Source: Cryomorpha sp963748925 (GTDB lineage: Bacteria > Bacteroidota > Bacteroidia > Flavobacteriales_D > Cryomorphaceae). From it: a DNA stretch of 64,000 nt. Of this stretch, positions 26,004 through 34,561 are shown piece by piece. The notes under the pieces are model-generated. The model had not been told where the DNA came from. It made no database searches and worked only from the letters and a program-made list of their open reading frames with translations. Position 1 is the first letter of the stretch. Each line of letters opens with the position of its first letter. The translations under genes and the position numbers were made by a program. The stretch lies in the NCBI GenBank assembly GCA_963748925.1, contig CAVVKG010000009.1, positions 124,001-188,000 on the forward strand. The letters run 5' to 3'.

Positions 26004-26240
26004 ATGAACGTGGACGATCTTACCAGGCTCCCCCTTGAAGAACTACGTATTGTCAGAAATAAAAATTTACTCCTATTTAATATTCTTACCATAAGCGACT
26101 TAGCTGTGTTTTACCACAGCATGTACACAGAGAAATGGCTCTTGCTATTTGCCACCTTCGGTATTTTTATCGCTTGTTTCTCGCTATATGATAATTATAA
26201 ATTGACAGATTATCTGCTGACTGAAAAGTTGAAAGTGTAA
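26004..26240 (+). CDS. small two-helix membrane protein
   Basis: Not recognised. The 78-residue protein has an acidic amphipathic start, then two hydrophobic segments (about LLLFNILTISDLAVFYH and WLLLFATFGIFIACFSLY) and a short charged tail. It begins with ATG 20 bases after an A-rich stretch; a TAACTTTG box at 25945-25952 could be its -7 element. It has coding-like composition and ends before the repeat-rich spacer. Could be a real hypothetical gene or, less likely, a chance reading frame. Confidence 0.5.
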   Translation: MNVDDLTRLPLEELRIVRNKNLLLFNILTISDLAVFYHSMYTEKWLLLFATFGIFIACFSLYDNYKLTDYLLTEKLKV

Positions 26241-26318
26241 ATAGTATCGATCGTGAGGATAAATCCGTCTTTACATTCAGACTTTCTTTAGTCGTCGATT
26301 GTAAAATCGCTCTCGCTT

Positions 26319-26610
26319 GCGCAGTCGCTCAGTTTATCGCGCTTATTGCGTGGCGTCCGTGTTTACTATTCCATGCGCAGTCGCTCAGTTTAACACGCTT
26401 CTTAGCGTGGCATCTTGCGAGGGACGCTTCGTCCGGCATCCTGCCGGGTTCCTTTTGAATAAGTTTTATCGTAACCAATTAGATGAGTACCAAAAAATAA
26501 GTGAGTCCTTTAGAACCTGGCGAAAGGACAGCCTAAGCCACGCTTATCCCGACTATTTCGGGATAAACTCATTTTCTCAGTTTACCACGCTTCTTAGCGT
26601 GGCATCTTGC
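26319..26610. repeat. cluster of REP-like palindromic repeats
   Basis: Three related copies of a unit containing CTCAGTTTAnCACGCT-TCTT-AGCGTG (listed in parts) at 26319-26357 (diverged), 26375-26418 and 26574-26610. Hairpins inside the cluster: 26394-26409, 26422-26434 (GGACG/CGTCC), 26433-26447 (CCGGCA/TGCCGG), 26544-26566 (nine-pair TTATCCCGA/TCGGGATAA) and 26585-26602. The stretch is more GC-rich than its surroundings. No gene is credible in 26241-26699. Confidence 0.75.
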
Positions 26611-26699
26611 TGTGCCCGTAAAAACAGAAGGTTGGGGCGAAGGACTATTTATCCGGCGCCTAGCACAGCCGACCTTCGCGAAAAACCAAGAACCAAAAA

Positions 26700-28424
26700 C
26701 TACTCCACCCACGCACTCACCTCATCAAGCTGAAGCGCTGGAATATCAAGCTTATTTTTCTTTCTGAAACCATTCAACTTCTGGTGGATTACGGTAGCTT
26801 TCTCTGCTTTTAAATCTTTAACACTGGTAAATCCGGCTTCGATAACGTGCTCTGCCCATTCTGCAGGGATTCCCGCCTTTTCAAAATCTTGTGGCGTATC
26901 AACTTTCGCTTTTTTCTCAGGGCGCATTTGTGGAAACAGAAGCACTTCCTGAATGGAAACGTTATTTGTTAAAAGCATCACCAGTCGATCTATTCCAATT
27001 CCCAGACCAGAGGTAGGCGGCATTCCATACTCCAGTGAACGCAAGAAATCATTGTCGATAAACATGGCTTCATCATCTCCTTTAGCGGAAAGCTTTAGCT
27101 GATCTTCAAATCGCTCGCGCTGATCTATCGGGTCGTTAAGCTCAGTGTAGGCATTCGCAATTTCTTTTCCGTTGATAATCAACTCAAAGCGCTCGGTAAG
27201 TTCAGGATTGTCGCGGTGCTTTTTGCAAAGCGGCGACATCTCTATCGGGTAATCGGTGATAAACGTAGGCTGAATAAGGTTTGCCTCGCATTTCTCTCCA
27301 AAAATCTCGTCAATAAGCTTGCCTTTTCCCATGCTTTCATCAATCGGCACGTTGAGGTCCTTGCATACATTTCGAAGTTCGACTTCTTTCATTCCGCTGA
27401 TATCAACACCCGTGTATTCCTGGATTGCATCTATCATAGTAAGTCGGCGGAAAGGGGCCTTGAAGGAAATATGATTTCCACCAATAACAGCTTCAGGCTT
27501 GTCATTAATCTCAGTGGCGATTTTCTCGAGCAAACCTTCGGTAAATTCCATCATCCATACGTAGTCTTTGTAAGCCACGTAGATTTCCATCATGGTAAAC
27601 TCAGGGTTATGCGTTCTGTCCATCCCTTCGTTTCTGAAGCTTTTGGCAAACTCATATACTCCTTCAAAACCACCAACTATCAATCTTTTGAGGTAGAGCT
27701 CATTGGCTATGCGAAGGTATAGCGGCATATTGAGCGCATTGTGGTGCGTTTCAAACGGACGAGCCGCTGCACCACCAGGAATAGGCTGCAAAATGGGTGT
27801 TTCTACTTCCAAATATCCACGATCATTGAAGTAATTTCGCATGGTATTTATCACTTTCGATCTTTTCACGAAAGTATCTCGAACGCTGGTGTTAATCGCT
27901 AAATCAACATAACGCTGACGGTATCGCTGTTCGGGATCGGTAAAGGCATCGTGCACATTTCCTTCATCATCCGTTTTGGGAAACGGCAATGGCTTAAGCG
28001 ACTTGCTTAAAAGCTTAAATGACTTCACGTGAATAGACGTTTCGCCAACCTGTGTTTTAAACACAAACCCTTCTACTGCAATAAAATCTCCTCTGTCTAT
28101 GAGCTTCTTAAACAAGTCATTGTAAAGCGACTTATCTTCACCCGGACAAATTTCATCTCGGTTAAAATAGAGCTGAATCTTACCGGTTTGATCCTGAACT
28201 TCGGCAAATGAGGCCTTACCCATTACGCGCTTCGACATAAGTCGACCAGCAACCTTCACCTCTTTCCACTCTACTTCACCTTCGGTAAATCGTTTTTTGA
28301 TGTCGGAAGTGGTGTGACTTACTTCCACCTCCTCAGGCGGATAAGGGTCAATTCCCATTTTTTTAATCGCTTCGAGCGACTGTCGTCTTATTGCTTCCTG
28401 CTCGCTTATTGGTGCACTGCTCAT
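26700..28424 (-). CDS. lysS: lysyl-tRNA synthetase with C-terminal helix-hairpin extension
   Basis: Class II aminoacyl-tRNA synthetase that charges tRNA-Lys. The 574-residue protein has an N-terminal OB fold (KVAGRLMSKRVMGKASFAEV), class II motif 2 (SFRNEGMDRTHNPEFTMME) and motif 3 (GLGIGIDRLVMLL). About 60 residues after motif 3 form a helix-hairpin-helix-like tail (FEKAGIPAEWAEHVIEAGF, LNGFRKKNKL) common in Bacteroidota LysRS but absent from the E. coli enzyme. The ATG at 28424 (MSSAPISEQEA) is preferred over a TTG six codons upstream. Confidence 0.97.
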   Translation of the reverse strand: MSSAPISEQEAIRRQSLEAIKKMGIDPYPPEEVEVSHTTSDIKKRFTEGEVEWKEVKVAGRLMSKRVMGKASFAEVQDQTGKIQLYFNRDEICPGEDKSLYNDLFKKLIDRGDFIAVEGFVFKTQVGETSIHVKSFKLLSKSLKPLPFPKTDDEGNVHDAFTDPEQRYRQRYVDLAINTSVRDTFVKRSKVINTMRNYFNDRGYLEVETPILQPIPGGAAARPFETHHNALNMPLYLRIANELYLKRLIVGGFEGVYEFAKSFRNEGMDRTHNPEFTMMEIYVAYKDYVWMMEFTEGLLEKIATEINDKPEAVIGGNHISFKAPFRRLTMIDAIQEYTGVDISGMKEVELRNVCKDLNVPIDESMGKGKLIDEIFGEKCEANLIQPTFITDYPIEMSPLCKKHRDNPELTERFELIINGKEIANAYTELNDPIDQRERFEDQLKLSAKGDDEAMFIDNDFLRSLEYGMPPTSGLGIGIDRLVMLLTNNVSIQEVLLFPQMRPEKKAKVDTPQDFEKAGIPAEWAEHVIEAGFTSVKDLKAEKATVIHQKLNGFRKKNKLDIPALQLDEVSAWVE

Positions 28425-28540
28425 TATAAAAAATTTTTGCAAAGATATGATTTTGAAGAAGCCTGTAAACCTAAGCTGCGTGTCGCACCAATGGTGTTGA
28501 TTTTGAAATGCATATTTCTGAAAAACAGTTCGTTATCTCG

Positions 28541-28933
28541 CTCCCGGCGCCTGAAGGGGAGCTCCCAACGCACAAATCATTGTTCCGTGATTAGGTCTAT
28601 TTTAGCAATGCTACAATGGGAAAGAAATGGCGTATTAAAACATAAACTTTATCTCATGAAAAAAGTGTGCGGTAGACTCCCTTACGCGTCGGGGCGCGCG
28701 AGGTGTGACATTACAAGATACAAGGCTTTTGGTCAATCCTTCCCTCGCCCCCAGCCCCAATAGGGGAGCTCCTGCCGCACAAATTGTTGTTCCGTGATTG
28801 GGTCAATTTTGTCAATGCTACAGTCGGAAAGAAATGGCATAATTAAAACATAAACTTTATCTCACGAAAAAAGTGTGCGAGAGACTCTCTTAAGGTCTGG
28901 GGCGCGCGAAGAGTTATTTTAAAAGATTACAAG
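28541..28933. repeat. pair of imperfect ~185-base direct repeats
   Basis: Two copies, 28541-28725 and 28744-28933, are offset by about 207 bases. Shared blocks include GGGGAGCTCC (28556 and 28763), TTGTTCCGTGATT, CAATGCTACA, GAAAGAAATGGC, a 20-base-plus block beginning CATAAACTTTATCTCA (28641 and 28849) followed by GAAAAAAGTGTGCG, and GGGGCGCGCGA. No gene is supported anywhere in 28425-29018. Confidence 0.85.
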
Positions 28934-29018
28934 ACGCCACAACCTTTCTTTTTAAGATAAATGATTAGTTATCCTAAGTTTAATATCTTCGCATGTTCTT
29001 TCACTCAGTAATATAGCT

Positions 29019-30026
29019 ATGTCAGCAAATAAAGCATTATCAGAAATGGAGACTTACATCGAGAAGTTTCCTGAAAACATGATTGAAGCAATTGAAATCG
29101 GGCAAAAAGCCGCTTCAAAATTCAAATCCAAAGAAGTTGATCACGTGGTAATTGTGGGGCTTGGAGGCTCGGGAATTGGTGGAAAAATTGTATCGCAACT
29201 GGTTTGGGATAAGTGCCCGGTGCCTATCACTTTGGTAAATGATTACAGGATACCTTCCTGGGTTAATGAGCGCACCCTTTTTGTTGCCACAAGCTATAGC
29301 GGAAATACGGAAGAAACGCTCAGTGCCCTGAGTGAAGCCATTCAGCATGGAGCTCAAATTGCAGCCATTACCTCTGGTGGAAAATTGAAGGATCTATGTT
29401 GGGAGCGAGGTTATAATTTGATTGAAATTCCGGGCGGGCAGCCACCTCGAACTAGTTTTGGATACAACTCTGTACAACAGTTTTTTATGTTGCAGGCTTA
29501 TGGTCTGATCGACGGTTATTTTATAGATGATTTACGTGAAGCGGCAAAAGTTCTTGAAGAAGAATCGGGCCTTATCCGAACTGAGGCAGCGGCTATAGCC
29601 AATAAAATTGCCCATACAATTCCTGTAATTTATTCCGAAACGCGAAGCGAAGGCCTTGCTGTAAGATTGCGCCAACAAATTAATGAAAATGCCAAAATGC
29701 TTTGCTGGCACCATGTTGTACCAGAAATGAACCACAATGAGCTGGTAGGCTGGGCTGGTGGCGACGACCGCTTTTCTGTATTGATGCTTCACACTCCCGA
29801 AGATCATCCGGGATCGGTTACCCGAATGAAGCTAAGCAAAGAAATTATGGGCAAGCATACCGATAAGATTGTTGACCTAAGACCGAAAGGTAATTCGCGG
29901 ATAGCGCGCGCATACTACCTTATTCACCTGGGCGACTGGATTTCTTTTTATCTCGCCAAAGAACTTAATGTTGACCCACTTGAGATTGAGGTGATTGACT
30001 ATCTAAAAGGAGAACTGGCGAAGTAA
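29019..30026 (+). CDS. bifunctional phosphoglucose/phosphomannose isomerase
   Basis: Interconverts glucose-6-P or mannose-6-P with fructose-6-P. The 335-residue protein has an N-terminal SIS sugar-phosphate fold (GLGGSGIGGKI at residues 46-56, TSYSGNTEETL) and the C-terminal domain of the archaeal-type bifunctional PGI/PMI family (MLCWHHVVPEMNHNELVGW, containing the catalytic His/Glu region). Length fits that family rather than classical Pgi (about 550). lipB begins directly after its stop, so the two are probably co-transcribed with the next genes. Confidence 0.9.
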   Translation: MSANKALSEMETYIEKFPENMIEAIEIGQKAASKFKSKEVDHVVIVGLGGSGIGGKIVSQLVWDKCPVPITLVNDYRIPSWVNERTLFVATSYSGNTEETLSALSEAIQHGAQIAAITSGGKLKDLCWERGYNLIEIPGGQPPRTSFGYNSVQQFFMLQAYGLIDGYFIDDLREAAKVLEEESGLIRTEAAAIANKIAHTIPVIYSETRSEGLAVRLRQQINENAKMLCWHHVVPEMNHNELVGWAGGDDRFSVLMLHTPEDHPGSVTRMKLSKEIMGKHTDKIVDLRPKGNSRIARAYYLIHLGDWISFYLAKELNVDPLEIEVIDYLKGELAK

Positions 30027-30740
30027 GTGTACAGCAGCAAAAAACAAGTAATATTCAAAGACCTTGGCACAATACGCTACAAAGACGCCTGGGATTTGCA
30101 AGAAAAGCTTTTCAGCGAAACGATAGCACAAAAGATTGACCTTCGAAGCAATCCAAAACCGAATTCATTTCCATTAAATCACCTTCTGTTTTGCGAGCAC
30201 CCTGCCGTTTACACACTCGGCAAAAGCGGAGATTTTAAAAATCTCCTGCTTTCAGAAGCAGAACTAGAAGCAGAGAAAATTGATTTTCACCATATCAACC
30301 GCGGTGGTGATATTACTTTTCATGGTCCGGGTCAAATTGTAGGATATCCTCTGATTGATCTCGATCAGTTTTTTACCGATATCCACAAGTATTTGCGCGT
30401 TCTGGAAGAAGGTGTTATTCTCACCCTCGCCGATTACGGAATAGAATCAGAACGCATGGATGGCTACACAGGAGTGTGGCTGGATGCAGACAATTCCGCG
30501 AAAGCGCGAAAAATATGCGCCCTGGGAATAAAGTGCAGCCGGTGGGTTACCATGCACGGATTTGCATTTAATGTAAATACGAACCTCGATTATTTTAAAA
30601 ACATCATTCCCTGCGGAATAGATGATAAGGCGGTAACCTCTATGCAAAAAGAGCTCGGCAGAGCTCTGGATATGAAAGAAGTAAGTAAAAAGCTGCAAAT
30701 ACACCTTTCTAACTTGTTTGGCTGGGAGCTAATTTTCTAA
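30027..30740 (+). CDS. lipB: lipoyl(octanoyl) transferase
   Basis: Transfers octanoyl from acyl carrier protein to lipoyl domains of 2-oxoacid dehydrogenases. The 237-residue protein has RGGDITFHGPGQIVGYPLIDL-type octanoyl-binding residues (split here as RGGDITFHGPGQ and VGYPLIDL), LGIKCSRWVTMHG with the catalytic Lys, and a catalytic Cys in IIPCGI. It begins with GTG immediately after the isomerase stop (TAAGTG), suggesting translational coupling. Confidence 0.95.
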   Translation: MYSSKKQVIFKDLGTIRYKDAWDLQEKLFSETIAQKIDLRSNPKPNSFPLNHLLFCEHPAVYTLGKSGDFKNLLLSEAELEAEKIDFHHINRGGDITFHGPGQIVGYPLIDLDQFFTDIHKYLRVLEEGVILTLADYGIESERMDGYTGVWLDADNSAKARKICALGIKCSRWVTMHGFAFNVNTNLDYFKNIIPCGIDDKAVTSMQKELGRALDMKEVSKKLQIHLSNLFGWELIF

Positions 30741-30760
30741 TTTTACAAAAAATTGAAGCT

Positions 30761-31168
30761 GTGATAAAGGATATTCCAAATAGGAAAGTTGAAGATATTG
30801 CGCTCGCCGCAATTCCCACTCCAAACGAAGAAACCGGAGACGACGAGTGGTATATCTACCTGATAAACAAGAAAGATACGCCTCTTGAAAATGTGCTTGT
30901 ATCGTCAAAAGGGTACGGCGAGGTTAACGACAATAAGGTAGAAACCTCGCAATTGCGCCACCATGTAGAAGTGATCCCGGCGATGGGATTTGCGAAAATT
31001 GAACCCATTATGCCCGAGCTTTTTGCCATTAGCAACCAATATTGGGTGAGTTTTTATATCGGGAAGGAAATTTTTGACAAAAAATACGTTTTTGTAGCTG
31101 AGAGTATTCAGCCTTCTAACTTCACCGAAGTGCCTCTAATTGGCAAAAAAGGAGTACTCTTGAGCTAA
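30761..31168 (+). CDS. conserved Bacteroidota protein of unknown function
   Basis: A 135-residue soluble protein with a GTG start 20 bases after lipB. It begins IKDIPNRKVEDIALAAIP and contains NVLVSSKGYGE, RHHVEVIP and NQYWVSFYIG; I know this pattern as a widespread Bacteroidota family sometimes mislabelled as a phenylalanyl-tRNA synthetase subunit. It has no synthetase motifs, signal peptide or cysteines, and looks like an all-beta domain. Its stop overlaps the cvpA start by one base. Function unknown. Confidence 0.78.
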   Translation: MIKDIPNRKVEDIALAAIPTPNEETGDDEWYIYLINKKDTPLENVLVSSKGYGEVNDNKVETSQLRHHVEVIPAMGFAKIEPIMPELFAISNQYWVSFYIGKEIFDKKYVFVAESIQPSNFTEVPLIGKKGVLLS

Positions 31169-31707
31169 TGTATCTCGATATATTTATTGCAATACCGATT
31201 GCCTGGGGCATGTTTCGCGGTTTTCGCCGCGGACTCATCATAGAGCTGTGCACGCTTATGGCGCTTATACTTGGTGTTTATGGCGCTGCCGCATTTGGCG
31301 ATATGGCCGGTCAGTATCTTGAAGCTGAGTTCAACACCGATCCACGTTTGAGCCTTGTGCTGGCCTTCACCATAATTTTTATCATCATAGTTGTTGCCGT
31401 TTTCATCTTTGGTCGTGTTTTGGAAAAGGTAATTAAGATGGTGGCTCTCGGTCTTGTAAACAAGTTGTTTGGTTTGCTATTTGGCGGATTAAAATTTGCA
31501 CTTATCGTAAGCAGCTTGTTTTTTATTATCAATGGATTTCCCGTATTAGAAAAGTTCATTTCGCCAGAGTGGAAGAAGGATTCGTATCTCTACGAACCTG
31601 TTTCTCAAATAGCGCCAAAGCTCTTCCCCATTTTAAAAGACCGCTCCTGGATGGACGAAATAGAGCAGCGATTTGAAGATTTGAAAGAGAATGTAGAGGA
31701 ATTTTAG
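31168..31707 (+). CDS. cvpA: CvpA family membrane protein
   Basis: A 179-residue inner-membrane protein with four hydrophobic segments (starting DIFIAIPIAWGMFRGFRRGL, with the family GxxRGFxRG motif at residues 10-18). CvpA proteins are needed for colicin V production and envelope homeostasis in other bacteria; the mechanism is unclear. The start codon overlaps the preceding gene's stop by one base. The C-terminal 40 residues are charged and probably cytoplasmic. Confidence 0.88.
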   Translation: MYLDIFIAIPIAWGMFRGFRRGLIIELCTLMALILGVYGAAAFGDMAGQYLEAEFNTDPRLSLVLAFTIIFIIIVVAVFIFGRVLEKVIKMVALGLVNKLFGLLFGGLKFALIVSSLFFIINGFPVLEKFISPEWKKDSYLYEPVSQIAPKLFPILKDRSWMDEIEQRFEDLKENVEEF

Positions 31708-31786
31708 AGCTGTTTTTAGCTAAAGCAATTAAAATCATCAAACGTAAGTTTTTCTATCTTTACAATTCACTTTGACGATTTTAGCT

Positions 31787-32623
31787 ATGAAATCCAGTTT
31801 CTTGTACTCGAAAGTCTTGTCTTTTTACCGCTTATATTTCTCTAAGCTTTTTCTCGTTGCGCTTTTGATAATCGGTTTCTATTCGTGCAGCTCTGATGAC
31901 GAAAATGAGTGTTGTGATCCTACTAATCCTGAATGCCCGAATTATGACGCGTGCTATGGGGTTGATGAACCTACAGCTAAAATTCGAATGCGTGAGCAAT
32001 ACATTAGGCCAGGAGAAGGTTTTTTTTGGACACCTTATGATTCTGTGTTTTACAATGATGTTGAATTTAGCTCTCCTCACATAGGGCCAGAATATCAGCA
32101 TACTTGGTATCTTGGTTCTGAAATAATTACTGAACCAGTTTTTACTCGGTCTCACCCCATTGAACGACCACAATTCATAACTGTCAGTCACGTGATTACT
32201 TTTCCGGTCGATAGTTCTTGCTATGGAAATCTGACCGGTCGGGATAGTACTAGCGCTACTTACTACATTATTGAGTTCTGGAATGAATTTCTCTCTTATG
32301 GAAATTTTAGGATGGTGTTTGAGAATGAAACAGACTCCTTTGACCTAGAATTAACTTGGGTGTACGAAGATGGCTCGCCTATTGGAATACCGCCAATTGA
32401 GGAAAATAACCCGATGACTCTTGCCATTAACTTTCATAACCAAGGAGATACAATAGACATTCCTTTTGGTGGACGAAATTTGGAAAACTTTCTTTCTGGT
32501 TCAGATGGAAACTTCCTGCCTAGAGGAATACTCACGATCGACTCTGTAGATAGACGTTCAGTAACCATGGAATACCAATATTTGAACCAACCTTTCAAAC
32601 TCAATGGCAGAGTTTTGAATTAA
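31787..32623 (+). CDS. hypothetical lipoprotein
   Basis: Not recognised. From the ATG at 31787 the protein has 278 residues: a long signal segment ending IIGFYSC (lipobox, then SSDDENECC), so it is lipidated and probably outer-membrane. The mature part has several cysteines near the start (CCDPTNPECPNYDACYG) that may form disulfides, and a beta-rich body. No sorting domain. The style (SSDDEN linker) is typical of Bacteroidota surface lipoproteins. A gene fragment with another lipoprotein signal follows it. Confidence 0.75.
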   Translation: MKSSFLYSKVLSFYRLYFSKLFLVALLIIGFYSCSSDDENECCDPTNPECPNYDACYGVDEPTAKIRMREQYIRPGEGFFWTPYDSVFYNDVEFSSPHIGPEYQHTWYLGSEIITEPVFTRSHPIERPQFITVSHVITFPVDSSCYGNLTGRDSTSATYYIIEFWNEFLSYGNFRMVFENETDSFDLELTWVYEDGSPIGIPPIEENNPMTLAINFHNQGDTIDIPFGGRNLENFLSGSDGNFLPRGILTIDSVDRRSVTMEYQYLNQPFKLNGRVLN

Positions 32624-32628
32624 AGATA

Positions 32629-32706
32629 ATGAAACAAGAAAAAGCTATTTTTACGATATCCATACTTTTCCTAAGGGTTGCAGGGTGCATGGATGATAAT
32701 CAATAA
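32629..32706 (+). pseudogene. orphan lipoprotein signal peptide, probably a gene remnant
   Basis: ATG at 32629 opens a 25-codon frame: a Lys-rich start, hydrophobic stretch and LRVAGC lipobox, then MDDNQ and a stop. It resembles the first 25 residues of a lipoprotein gene whose body has been lost. It begins five bases after the previous lipoprotein's stop. Too short to be sure; it could also be a small lipopeptide. Confidence 0.35.
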
Positions 32707-33320
32707 GAGTTTTGCGTGTAAGCTAAATAGCTCTACGAATTAATGTTTTTGCACACCAAATTGAATGGTGGTCAGAATAATAAATTCAAATTCCAGATTC
32801 TGAAATTATTGCTTCCTTCTACTATCCAGAGAGCGCAGACATATAGAAAAAGCATTATCTGAAAAGCAATAAACTTGAAATTGTACAGTTTTCCCATTAC
32901 AACAGTTGAATTAATAAACTTTGAAATAGTACCGTTCTATTATCAAAACGTCTCATATTTTATCCGTAAAATATATTTGCACCGTTCAAAATTGACCTTA
33001 TTTCCCTCCCCAATAACCAAACCAAACCTTCAATTTCAAAAAAACGGGTAACATCTTCCCCAATACGACATTTAAAAATTAACATTTCAGATTTGTCGAA
33101 GAAAACGAGCATTTCAGCGGCTCCAGGTATAGTAATAACGATCTTGCTGGTATTAAATATTTTACCACATTTGCATCATTGTCATTTGGCAGGGTTACCC
33201 TGCTTTTCAATTACAGAAAAATTTTCGTACAGATTGCCCTTTAAACTACGCGGTATCACGTTACTGTTAGTCGTTTGAGGGTTGTGCTATTTAATAAATT
33301 CAAAACTCCCCTAACTAAAA
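32707..33320. other. 614-base spacer upstream of the M43 protease gene
   Basis: AT-rich, many stops in all frames, no gene recognised. A TATATTTG box on the plus strand at 32972-32979 fits a Bacteroidetes -7 element but lies about 340 bases before the next start. The 61-codon hydrophobic frame at 33093-33278 has a TTG start and no recognisable pattern, so I do not call it. Confidence 0.5.
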
Positions 33321-34463
33321 ATGAAAATCGTTTTATTCGCCCTCTCTATTTTAGTATCAAGTATTGTTTTCGCTCAAAGCGGATGTAGCACCAGAATTGC
33401 CAATATTCAGGAATATTATCAGCTGGAAGCTGATATAATGCAACCCTCACGCTCAATGAACTCCACTTGTAAAACCATTAGGGTGGTGGTGCATGTGGTT
33501 TATGACGGAGCTGCTAATAATGAAGCATTCAATGGAAACATTACCCCTGAACAAGTGAAAAGTCAATTACGGATTACGAATCAATTTTTTAGGAATGATT
33601 CACTTATGACAAATGAAGGTTCCCCACTGGGTTATCAGCTAGAACTTGCTCATACCGATCCTGAGGGAAACCCTACAACCGGCATAATTTACCACGATGG
33701 AAGTGAGATTTTTGGAAGCGCCTGGAGCCAACATGGGCTTAAAAACAACAATGTGAATGCTATTTCTGCGGGAACACTTTCCGAAGAACTTAGCTGGGGT
33801 GCGGATGCAGATGGTAAGAAATACCTCAACTCCTACGTGGTAAGCAGTATCGATGGAAATAGCGGTGGTGGCGTGCAAGCATTTGCCTATTTTCCAACCT
33901 CCAGCGTTGTTTTTGCCAATTACAATCTCTATAATGCTTTCGGTGCCGAACAATTAGAAGATGAGTATGATCAAACTTTCAACTTGAAGTCGTATACCGA
34001 CATGGGTTATACCTGGACCCACGAGTTGCTCCACAACTTTGCCATATTCCACACTTTTCAAGGGAATAGCTGTATGCAAGAAGATAATTCCTTGGTTCAG
34101 GGAGATCGTGTTGCAGATACTGCACCCCAAACTCAGGGATCGGGCTGCTCGGGTGCCTGTGGCGATATAAGCTACAACGTTATGGACTACTTAAACCAAA
34201 CATGTAAAAACCGCATTACCGCAGGGCAGGCTGAGCGTGCCGATGCGGCTATTCAAAATAGCCTCGCAGATTATCTTGTATGCTCAGATTGCGGCGGTGG
34301 CACAGGTGATTTTAATGGAGACGGAGAAGTAACTGTAGTTGATTTAAGTCTTTTCAGCGGAGCTTTTAGCTGTGTAGATGGAGATTCGTGCTATGACCAA
34401 GCCTTCGATTTGAATTGCGATGGCTTGATTAACATCATTGATTTGTCGCTGATATCTTTTTAA
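33321..34463 (+). CDS. secreted M43-family metalloprotease with dockerin-like C-terminus
   Basis: A 380-residue zinc endopeptidase of the metzincin clan (M43, pappalysin/cytophagalysin). Signal peptide 1-18 (ending VFAQ). Zinc motif HELLHNFAIFH: His234, Glu235, His238, His244; Met-turn in YNVMDYL. The last 54 residues are two calcium-loop repeats of dockerin/EF-hand type (DFNGDGEVTVVDLSLF and DLNCDGLINIIDLSL). Unlike many relatives it ends there, with no T9SS sorting domain. A strong terminator follows. It probably degrades extracellular protein. Confidence 0.9.
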   Translation: MKIVLFALSILVSSIVFAQSGCSTRIANIQEYYQLEADIMQPSRSMNSTCKTIRVVVHVVYDGAANNEAFNGNITPEQVKSQLRITNQFFRNDSLMTNEGSPLGYQLELAHTDPEGNPTTGIIYHDGSEIFGSAWSQHGLKNNNVNAISAGTLSEELSWGADADGKKYLNSYVVSSIDGNSGGGVQAFAYFPTSSVVFANYNLYNAFGAEQLEDEYDQTFNLKSYTDMGYTWTHELLHNFAIFHTFQGNSCMQEDNSLVQGDRVADTAPQTQGSGCSGACGDISYNVMDYLNQTCKNRITAGQAERADAAIQNSLADYLVCSDCGGGTGDFNGDGEVTVVDLSLFSGAFSCVDGDSCYDQAFDLNCDGLINIIDLSLISF

Positions 34464-34507
34464 AAGAAATCTTCGGAAAGGTCAGTGTTACCAGAAAAAA
34501 GCTGAAT

Positions 34508-34537
34508 AAAAAAACCCGCAAAAGTGCGGGTTTTTTT
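34508..34537. terminator. bidirectional intrinsic terminator
   Basis: Seven A, CCCGCA, loop AAAG, TGCGGG, seven T: a perfect hairpin with U-runs in both directions. It lies between the convergent protease and pgk genes and serves both. Confidence 0.92.
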
Positions 34538-34561
34538 ATTGTTCTAAAATCAAATCAAAAA

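Noticed and set aside
26317..26733. 138-codon open frame through the REP-like cluster
   Set aside because: Its reading follows the hairpin repeats (repeated FTTLLSVASC-type peptide), so it is a repeat artefact.
27216..27722. 168-codon open frame antisense to lysS
   Set aside because: Composition looks like a reversed synthetase sequence and no start context is visible.
28314..28763. 149-codon open frame across the start of lysS and the direct repeats
   Set aside because: Spans antisense coding DNA and non-coding repeats; no domain.
33093..33278. 61-codon hydrophobic frame before the M43 protease
   Set aside because: TTG start only, no family resemblance, and no conserved context.
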